In this document: one piece after another, positions 55,663-64,000 of the stretch
How the letters are laid out: the number at the start of each line of letters is the position of its first letter
Numbering within the stretch: the stretch's first letter is position 1
Assembly: GCF_958450345.1 (NCBI RefSeq)
Contig: NC_088781.1
Location: 55,382,315-55,446,314, forward strand
Reading direction: 5' to 3'
Origin: Calliphora vicina
Taxonomy: Eukaryota > Arthropoda > Insecta > Diptera > Calliphoridae
DNA length: 64,000 nt
The notes under the pieces: generated by a model
What the model saw: the letters and a program-made list of their open reading frames with translations, nothing else
Databases searched by the model: none
What the model was told of the DNA's origin: nothing
Program-made: the position numbers and the translations under genes

Positions 55663-58238
55663 TATATGGGGGATTTCATGTCAAGTGAACCAACTTTTGA
55701 AATCGATGTCTTCCGATCGGGATGAAATTTGCACCAAGGTTAGCTCTATTGGATAGTAACTCAGACACAATTTTTCAACAACATCGGTCGAGAACTCTCT
55801 GAGTTATAGGGGGTAAAATTTTGACAATTTGGTCAAACAGGGGTTTTTTCTTATCCATGTAACTTATTACCTATTGTTCTTAGCAAAATGTGTTCCAAAT
55901 AGTATAGATAGCTATTTCTTCGATCTTTCGAAAAAAAATATTTAAAAAAAAAAATAAAAAATTTTTAATATTTTTTTTCCGAAATCAAAAACTTTTTTGA
56001 CTTTTTTTTAAAATACGCTATTTTTTTTTATTTTTTTTTTTTCTTAAAATAAAGTTTAGATATTTTCCTTGAACACCTACTTGGTCGCTTAGTGGGATGC
56101 GAGTGGGATATCTATCAAAATAAATATTTTGTAACTCAAAACATAAAATTTTTGACTTTTTTTGCAAAATCAAAAACTTTGTTGACTTTTTTTTTCAAAA
56201 TGGACCCTTTTTTAATCTTTTTTTTTAGGTCAAACAAAAGCTTAGATATTATCCTTGAAGACCCTTTTGGTCGCTTAGTGGGATGCGAGTGGGATATCTA
56301 TCAAAATAAATATTTTTTAACTCAAGACTTACAATTTTTGACTTTTTTTTTTGCAAATACGATTTTTTTTCCAAATGGGCCCTTTTTTTAAAATTTTTTT
56401 TGTAGTGAAAAGAAAGCTTAGGTCCATTCCTTTAAGATATTTTTAGTCCCTTAGTGGGATGCGAGTGGGATATCTATCAAAATAAATATTTTGTAACGCA
56501 AGACATACAATTTTTTAATTTTTTTTTTGCAAAATCAAAATTTTTTTCCAATATGGGCCCTTTTTTAATTTTTTTTTTTGCTCAAAAGAAAGCCTAGGTC
56601 CATTCCTTTAAGATATTTTTAGTCCCTTAGTGGGATGCGAGTGGGATATCTATCAAAATAAATGTTTTAACACAAAAATTGTATGTCTTGAGTTACAAAA
56701 CATTTATTTTGATATATATCCCACTCGCATCCCACTAAGCGATCAAAACCATCTTAAAGGAATAGGCCTAAGCTTTCTTTATAGCAAAAAAAAAAATTAC
56801 AAAAAGGGCCCATTTTAAAAAAAAGTCAAAAAAGTTTTTGATTTTGCCAAAAAATCAAAAATTGTATATCTTGAGTTACAAAATATTTATTTTGATAGAT
56901 ATCCCACTCGTATCCCACTAAGGGACCTAAAATATCTTAAAGGAATGGACCTAAGCTTTCTTTTGACTAAAAAAAAATTTTTAAAAAAGGGCCCATTTTG
57001 AAAAAAAATTCGAATTTGCAAAAAAAAAGTCAATAATTGAATGTCTTGAGTTACAACATTTTTATTTTAATAGATATCCTCTTACATCTTCCTAAGTGAC
57101 AAAATAGGTCTTAAAGGAAAAGACCTAAGCTTTCTTTTGAGCAAAACAAATTTTTAAAAAAAAGTCCCATATTGGAAAAAAATTTCGATTTTGCAAAAAA
57201 AAATTAAAAAATTGTATGTCTTGCGTTACAAAATATTTATTTTGATAGATATCCCACTCGCATCCCACTAAGGGACTAAAAATATCTTAAAGGAATGGAC
57301 CTAGGCTTTCTTTTGAGCAAAAAAAAAAAATTAAAAAAGGGCCCATATTGGAAAAAAATTTTGATTTTGCAAAAAAAAATTAAAAAATTGTATGTCTTGC
57401 GTTACAAAATATTTATTTTGATAGATATCCTACTCGCATCCCACTAAGGGACTAAAAATATCTTAAAGGAATGGACCTAAGCTTTCTTTTGACTACAAAA
57501 AAAATTTTAAAAAAAGGGCCCATTTGGAAAAAAAAATCGTATTTGCAAAAAAAAAAGTCAAAAATTGTAAGTCTTGAGTTAAAAAATATTTATTTTGATA
57601 GATATCCCACTCGCATCCCACTAAGCGACCAAAAGGCTCTTCAAGGATAATATCTAAGCTTTTGTTTGACCTAAAAAAAAAGATTAAAAAAGGGTCCATT
57701 TTGAAAAAAAAAAGTCAACAAAGTTTTTGATTTTGCAAAAAAAGTCAAAAATTTTATGTTTTGAGTTACAAAATATTTATTTTGATAGATATCCCACTCG
57801 CATCCCACTAAGCGACCAAGTAGGTGTTCAAGGAAAATATCTAAACTTTATTTTAAGAAAAAAAAAAAATAAAAAAAAATAGCGTATTTTAAAAAAAAGT
57901 CAAAAAAGTTTTTGATTTCGGAAAAAAAATATTAAAAATTTTTTATTTTTTTTTTTAAATATTTTTTTTCGAAAGATCGAAGAAATAGCTATCTATACTA
58001 TTTGGAACACATTTTGCTAAGAACAATAGGTAATAAGTTACATGGATAAGAAAAAACCCCTGTTTGACCAAATTGTCAAAATTTTACCCCCTATAACTCA
58101 GAGAGTTCTCGACCGATGTTGTTGAAAAATTGTGTCTGAGTTACTATCCAATAGAGCTAACCTTGGTGCAAATTTCATCCCGATCGGAAGACATCGATTT
58201 CAAAAGTTGGTTCACTTGACATGAAATCCCCCATATAT
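55663..58238. mobile_element. FB1: ~2.6 kb palindromic foldback element
   Basis: The left arm (55663-56668) and the right arm (56697-58238) are near-identical inverted copies, starting 'atatatgggggatttcatgt' and ending in the inverse. Inside each arm a ~180-bp unit with 'gtgggatgcgagtgggatat' is repeated: four units left (about 56092, 56278, 56455, 56630), seven right (about 56719-57805). The centre near 56682 has a ~28-nt loop. Frames at 56092-56391, 56630 and 57493 are translations of the units, not genes. Confidence 0.85.
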
Positions 58239-58454
58239 AAATTAAAACAAAAATAAAAAATTCATTCACAATTTTTTATGTTTTTAAAGTTATTCACAAA
58301 ACGCCGCTAAATTGGGTATTTCGGCCATTTTTGCAAAGCCTGAGAAATCAGTCTCAAATCTTGCAAACAGTTCGGAATTTTGATTTACTCTCCGAGGCAA
58401 AGTTGTAGCCCTTGTCATAAATATATTGTGAACATATACATAATATCAAAAAAA
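58239..58454. other. Spacer between FB1 and T2
   Basis: Contains 'gaggcaaagttgtagccctt' and 'attgtgaacatatac', similar to the TIR at 7325-7385, so possibly a fragment of that element type. Confidence 0.4.
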
Positions 58455-58459
58455 CGTCA

Positions 58460-59977
58460 CACATTGCTTTGTTCAATGGACAAAAATCAAAAACATGATC
58501 ATGTCTTTGATGTTAATGAAATTTATATTTTTCAATAGACAACTAAATAACTCATTCGACTTTTTTATAAATATCTCTTTTTGTCGTCACTAGAGGTCGC
58601 TAAAGTTAGTACATTTTCAACATACATTTTATGGAGAAAAATATATTTTTTTATGGTTAACTTAAATCATTGTTAAAAGTTCGTTTTAAAAGATATAAAC
58701 TCGCAATTGGCTGCAAATGAAAGAATATGAATGTGGAATTAAGGAAAATTACTGTTTTTGTCAAAAAAGGTTTAAGAGTTTAATCTGCGCAATTTTTAAT
58801 AATTAACATTTTTTTTTTATTGTAAGCCTGAAATTCTAAAACTTTGTTGGAATATTAGTAAAATATATGTTAATCTATTTTGATTATGTTTTACTATAGA
58901 ATAGCCTTAAGTATTATCTATAAGAAAATGTAATCATTAATTGTCCATACGTATGAAAACTATTAAAATTTTGTTTTTGTTTAAATGTATAAATTACCAT
59001 TTTGTAAATTTTCAATTTGATGGTTCCAGATTTTTGGTTTTTTATAAAATAATACCGTTATTTCTTTTAAATAACTAAGAAATATTGCGTTATTTAACAA
59101 GAGTAGTTTAGTGGCATAAAGTGTATTAATAGTTCTTTATTTGGTTCTTGATGTTGTATGTTTTTTTTGCTGAAATCAAAAAAAATCCAAAGTTTGATTT
59201 AATTTTGAAAAAAAAACATATTAATCAATTTTAATTTTTCTTTAATTTTATCTAATGCCTATCTCTTATTTATTATAAAGTGAAATCATTATTTGTTCGT
59301 TTTGACTAGATCTTTAAAACAAATGTGTTTTTGATGGCACGCATAAATCAAAATGTAAATGTAAGTAACTCAATAATTGAATATAACCTACATATCCTTA
59401 GGTTGAGATAGTAATATGAGCTTCTGCAGGTATTGTGTACACTTAAAGTATAATCCAACATCCAGTTTCTAATATTACAGCTGAACCATAAGGCGTCCTT
59501 CCGAATTTAGAAAATATATACAATATTTCAATAATTTTTTTAAAAAAAGGATATATGGCAGTTATGTAAATTCTTGCTAGAATTGAAATGTTAATAAATA
59601 AATTAATCTGATATTATAAGAGAACAATAATTTCTGAAAATTAATAATTTTTTTCAGGTTTATAGGTTTTTTAAGGCAAATGATGTATGGCAGCCACCCG
59701 AATCCTTGCTGCGATTGTAATAAAAATTTTCACAAACAACAATAGCTTTATTGAAATTATTATAACCAAATTTTAAAATGTTAGGAGTATAACTGTGAAT
59801 TTTATTCAAAATTATATGTTCAGGATATATGGGAGGTACCAGTGTCCTTGCACGGATTTTTTCAAGAATTATATTTTTTCTTAATCTTACCAAAAGGTAA
59901 TATTCTACTAATTTTTATTCGTCTGCAATAACTCCTTCTATTTTTGTCCATTGCCTATATGAAAACAAAGCACTGTG
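58460..59977. mobile_element. T2: Transib-like element
   Basis: The ends CACATTGCTTTGTT (58460) and inverted CACAGTGCTTTGTT (59977) are flanked by a 5-bp duplication CGTCA (58455-58459, 59978-59982). The left end is heptamer, 13 bp, ACAAAAATC; the right end is heptamer, 23 bp, ACAAAAATA. A 1518-bp element of which the interior is AT-rich with two ~200-bp similar blocks near 59500-59830 ('atatggcagttatgtaaatt' / 'gtatggcagccacccgaatc'). No transposase block is readable; the minus frame at 59660-59893 is unsupported. Confidence 0.8.
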
Positions 59978-59982
59978 CGTCA

Positions 59983-60205
59983 TCTCCAAATTCAAATCGC
60001 AAAAAACTGTAAAAAATTTTTCCACCTAATTTTTTTTAACATTAAATTTTTTGTGCAAATATTGCTACTTTGACCAAAAATTCGAAATTTTAAATTTAAT
60101 GTACTAGTAAGCATTTTCAGCATTTCGTTTTTGATAATAGATAACCATTTTATACCTTAAAAGCACCGAAAATCGAATAAGTCCAATAAAAGGGCCACCC
60201 TAGTG
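59983..60205. repeat. AGGGCCACCCTA-end fragment
   Basis: It ends 'ccaataaaagggccacccta' at 60205, the inverse of the terminus at 52433. It may be the other end of repeat B copy 4, separated by later insertions. Confidence 0.45.
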
Positions 60206-61258
60206 CATATGCATTTATTCACAAATACAGACATATCAAAAATACTCACAACATACAAATACTTGAGCAGATTACAACAAACTACGATAGACCCGAATCG
60301 TGCAAGTTGTATTTAACTTGTATGAACATTAGACCGGCTCACGAAAGGAGACCACTAAAAATTAAGGTTGAAAGAGTACATGGAATATGAATTATAAAAT
60401 ACCAGTTATTCCATTGCTTTCTCTGTTGTAATCTGACTAGATACTGAATATGATTGTTGACATAGCCTTTGGTGGCTATGAGTGCCGATCACTGACTTGA
60501 ATTGATTATATGATACAATTTCGAAAAGTTTTGTATGAGGTACTAAATTAAAAAGAAAATACATTAGTTTACCATGATGAGATAATGATATCAACTCATA
60601 TCTTTATATCTGAATCATTTGGCTATATTATCTCATGTTTGTAACAAAATGTTAGTTACGTGGAGTCAACCTATTACTATCGGTATCCAAAAAGCGATTG
60701 CTATTTTTAATGTTTATCAAACCGGTCTAATGTTATATTTTCAAAATACTTACCCATGATGTTTATTTAATGTTTTCGCTTTCCATGTTACATCATTTAC
60801 GCTGACCTGGGATTAAACTTGTACTTGCATTCTTAAGCAGATGAATGAATCAATTTTGGGAATTTTTTAATTCAATGTTGCGCCTGTTTTTTGTAAATTC
60901 TGTCCATCACTTATGGCATTTCCATTAAATGTTCTTTATTTTTGTTTTTGTTGTTGTTGTTTTCATTTTCTGCGTTTACTTTAATTTTTTTTCTGTTTTT
61001 GGTGCAGTTTCTCTTGTTTTTATCTGTTTTGATAAATTAACTGACATGACGCATGATTGAGGATGTCAGTTTAAGGTCTTAAACTAACAGAATGTATGGT
61101 TACATGTAGACATAGCTAATTTGCTGGGATAACGTTATAACTCAAATAAATTCATTAAGATAAGAAAGTTTGTCTACCCAAATGTTTGCTATTGGAGTAA
61201 AATAACTTTGGTAGACTGGAATGTTATAATTTAAAAACAAGATTTAAAACTTAGAAAC
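60206..61258. other. No gene recognised
   Basis: AT-rich, TTG/GTT triplet run near 60945-60965; no gene signal. Confidence 0.45.
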
Positions 61259-61262
61259 TTAA

Positions 61263-61613
61263 GGCCGGGTAACTTATCAAAATTTTAACCATAGTTAAGG
61301 CTTAATCAATGTTTAACTAAATTTTTTCCATACAAAAAATATATTTAACCTTCGCTTTACCAAAAGTTTTTTTTTGAGTTCTATATATATATGCGACGAT
61401 CAAAATTTTAAAAAAACCTTATAAAAAGTTTAAAATGTTTTTATTAAATTCTACAGAACTCTAAAATTAGTTCAGTGAGACTTAATTTCATTTAAATCGA
61501 AACAAAATTAAACAAATTATAATAAAAACGAAGAAGGGTGGGTATTGGTAAAGCGAAGGTTAAACATTGATTAAGCCTTAACTCTATTTAAAATATTGAT
61601 AAGTTACCCGGCC
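61263..61613. mobile_element. MITE H: PIF/Harbinger-like
   Basis: 351 bp with inverted ends GGCCGGGTAACTTATCAA (left 61263) and its inverse (right 61613), continuing into 'tagttaaggcttaatcaatg' on both sides. Flanked by a 3-bp TAA duplication (61260-61262, 61614-61616). GG-type ends with TWA target fit Harbinger MITEs. Confidence 0.75.
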
Positions 61614-61678
61614 TAAGACTCTTTAATAAATAACAAGTTTGAATCCAAGTCATCAAATAAGTATATAAAACGTTCCCA

Positions 61679-62103
61679 CACGCAGAGAAAAAATATAATT
61701 GGGAATGGTTACTGTAACCATTTATATAGTGTTACAAGATTTTTAACAATATTATAGTCACAGTAACCATTTACATGATTGTGGTAAACAAATATATGTT
61801 TATGGCAACCATATTTATGATGAATAACTTTATCATAATATGTTGTTCTCAGTTTATGATAAGCCTTAAGCCGAGAGCACCATAATATGATAAGTCCTTC
61901 ATCATATAAATGGTTGTCACAAACATATATATGTTTACTGTAACCATATATATGGTTGAGACAATCATGTGAATCGTAAGTTAACCATATTATGGTTACC
62001 ACAATCATGTAAATGGTTAGTGTGACTATAATATAGTTAAAAACTTGTAACAATATTGAAATGGTTACAGTAACCATGCCCAACTATATTTTTTCTCTGC
62101 GTG
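61679..62103. mobile_element. G3: palindromic MITE of the CACGCAGAG family
   Basis: Ends CACGCAGAGAAAAAATATAA at both sides, CA dinucleotides flanking (61677-61678, 62104-62105), full internal palindrome of GGTTAC/GTAACC motifs with a ~100-bp central addition not in G2. The 124-residue minus frame 61709-62083 is a translation of the palindrome. Confidence 0.75.
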
Positions 62104-62243
62104 CAGTGAAAATTGAGCTTTTTATCGCAAAATTTAAGAAAAAACATCTTCATGCACTTAGAAATATTCGCATCTTAGAAGCAGTAGTATAAGGGAATAA
62201 ATGATGAACGAAAACGGTTTTCAAGTTGGAATTCACCATATAA

Positions 62244-62950
62244 TAAGTAAGAAAGTATGGTCGGTCAAGCCCGACCATATAATACCCTACACTAAGTAAA
62301 AGAGCAAAAACATTTTTCTTTAAAAATTTCTATAATTTATATTTTTGAGTGATTTTCGGAAGTGGGCCTTATATGGGGGCTGTGACCAATTATGGACCGA
62401 TCACCATGAAATTAGGTCGTGTGATTTATGTTTATATTAAAGTTTACTATGTTGAATTTTGTGAGTATACCAGCATTTTTAAGCGATTTATGCACGTTAA
62501 AGTGATTTTCGGAAGCGGGTCTATATGGGAGCTATGACTAATTATGGACCGCTCGTAACAAAATTTGGTGACATGAATTTTGTATATATAAAACTTATTT
62601 GGAGCGAATTTTGTGTAGATACATGTATAAATTAAACATTTATGACCGATAAAGTCCAATTTCGGGGGACATTTGTATGGGGGCTAGGTGAAATAATGGA
62701 CCGATTTCAGCCAGTTTCAATAGACTTCGTCCTTGGGCCGAAAAAATTATATGTACCAAATTTTATATAAATATCTTCAAAATTGCGACCTGTACGCTGC
62801 GCACAAAGTTTACATGGACAGCCAGCCAGACGGACGGACATCGTTTAATCTACTCAGAAAGTGATTCTAAGTCGATCGGTATACTTTAAGGTGGGTGTTA
62901 GACTAATATTTTTGGGCGTTACACACATCTGCACAAACGCATAATAAAAG
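62244..62950 (-). mobile_element. E7: Helentron-like repeat, family E, minus strand
   Basis: 'aagtaagaaagtatggtcgg', hairpin TGGTCGG-TCAAGC-CCGACCA, 'ggaccgatcaccatgaaatt' module, short GTCC core ('gccagacggacggacatc') and end 'cacaaacgcataata'; the 5' hairpin is deleted. Confidence 0.75.
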
Positions 62951-63139
62951 TATAAAAATCATATTTCTGTAGCGGAAAGTAGCGCTGCAGAGAGCAAGTA
63001 TGTTACAAATAAGATGGAAAACTTATTTATACAAATCAAGGTGAAGTTATCCAAACTGGTTGATTTAAAAAATATGTATAACAGTAAATCAAGATATTAT
63101 AGATTTACTGATTCATCCAATTGAATTATATATTAAACT

Positions 63140-63445
63140 AGTTGCCCCGGCTTCGCCCGGTAGCATTTACTAATGTTAGTTCTTCAAGTTTCTCCAACTC
63201 ACACCTGCCTGTTCTTATTTAATTGCAAATAAAATATCTAAATTTTTACTGCATACTTTAGGGAGCTTTTTTTATTACAGTTGGCTGGATTAAAAAACAA
63301 AATTTTTGGAATTTTTTTTCTTTACAAACCACCTCCTGAAAATTTCGAATCGAATAAAAATGAATCAGCCAAATCGCTCCAGCCATTCTCATGTGATGCC
63401 ATTACATACATGGACCATTTCATTTATATATATATATATAGATTT
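63140..63445 (+). repeat. Short repeat with 'gccccggcttcgcccggtag' head
   Basis: The head 'actagttgccccggcttcg' resembles 21.01 kb; the tail 'accatttcatttatatatat' and 'atatagat' ends in a TA run. Arthropod repeats with this head and tail are widespread, but I cannot assign the class (non-LTR tail or Helitron-like). Confidence 0.4.
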
Positions 63446-63499
63446 ATGAAGTTATGACTGTTTTCATGCAAATGAGCGATCTGTACGTAAAAATCATAT

Positions 63500-63807
63500 G
63501 CTTAGAGTGCAAATACACTAAGCCCGCATTTCATGATAATTAAATTTTTAATATCAAACTATAGAATAACAAAAAATACACTGTTGGCACAAACAACTTT
63601 TATAGTTATTTCGGTTTTATGCCGTCATATTCAAAATCAAAAACTTTTTTAAATAATATATGCTGCATTAAAATTTGTATAATTGTAATCTCAATAAAAT
63701 TAAATTTTATGAGAACCAATATGTTTTTTTTTAAATAGATACCTTTTAGCTGTTTGTTTATCCCTTCAAATTTGTCAAATTGGACTTAGTCCTTTTGCAC
63801 TCTAAGC
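63500..63807. mobile_element. Mutator-like MITE
   Basis: 308 bp with terminal repeats GCTTAGAGTGCAAA at both ends and a perfect 9-bp target duplication AAATCATAT (63491-63499, 63808-63816). A 9-bp duplication is characteristic of Mutator-like elements; the interior is AT-rich, non-coding. Confidence 0.8.
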
Positions 63808-64000
63808 AAATCATATGCATACAGACATGTACGTGTGTGCTTGTGAAGGACTTTTTAAGCACGTTTAATTTTTAAGAAAACCATATACATTTATGCAAAT
63901 ATGGTTATTTGTATTAAATGTGCAATGGTTACCATATGTTGGAAGTTTTAATCTAGGTCAGTCAAATATTTAAGGCTCTGTAAAAATAGTGTTCCAGTTT

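Noticed and set aside
61709..62083. 124-residue minus-strand frame
   Set aside because: It is a translation of the palindromic G3 MITE.

Overview
The window looks like nuclear DNA of a higher (brachyceran, probably calyptrate) fly. It is very AT-rich and dominated by A/T runs. Many short repeats carry GTCC/GTCY microsatellite cores like the mini-me and Helentron-associated elements of Diptera, and there are mariner, Transib and jockey-type LINE remains. I see no tRNA, rRNA or CRISPR array and no convincing host protein-coding gene. It reads as intergenic, intronic or heterochromatic repeat-rich DNA in which nested transposons can be dated by who interrupts whom.

Layout. 1-5.2 kb: an old repeat (B) interrupted by a Transib-like element (T3) that is itself interrupted by a TA-target MITE, then a Helentron-like element (D1) and a mariner-superfamily pseudogene split by another repeat. 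6.9-9.3 kb: a 2.4 kb non-autonomous CMC-like element with long TIRs; its interior recurs at 11-12.2 kb and 19.9-20.2 kb. 10.8-14.9 kb: scrambled mariner relics. 14.9-16.4 kb: a Transib element (T1) with a 5-bp target duplication, RSS-like ends and a broken Transib transposase on the minus strand. 18-22 kb: Helentron-like and tandem repeats. 23.2-26.2 kb: the only intact gene, a 623-residue transposase in two exons inside a ~2.95 kb element with ~390-400 bp near-identical TIRs and a 3-bp target duplication (CMC-like). 26.8-30 kb: repeat B and a mariner relic. 31-35 kb: palindromic MITEs, an LTR-like insertion and Helentron-like repeats. 35.5-45.3 kb: fragments of at least three LINEs, several mariner/Tc1 relics and Helentron-like copies. 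47-50.4 kb: more copies of these families, one with an expanded microsatellite. 52.4-60.2 kb: a block containing two foldback-type structures (one a ~2.6 kb palindrome built from ~180-bp tandem units) and a second Transib element (T2). 61-64 kb: Harbinger-like, palindromic and Mutator-like MITEs.

How the parts relate. The 23.2 kb element (CACAGTACAACA ends, TTA duplication) and the 6.9 kb element (CACAGTGCAACA-type end, TAA duplication) look like an autonomous and a non-autonomous member of related CMC families. T1, T2 and T3 are Transib insertions recognised by CACAGTG-type termini and 5-bp duplications. In four of these five elements the distance from the terminal heptamer to the first conserved internal block differs between the two ends by about one helical turn (9-10 bp), recalling the 12/23 arrangement of RAG recombination signals. 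That is the most interesting pattern I found.
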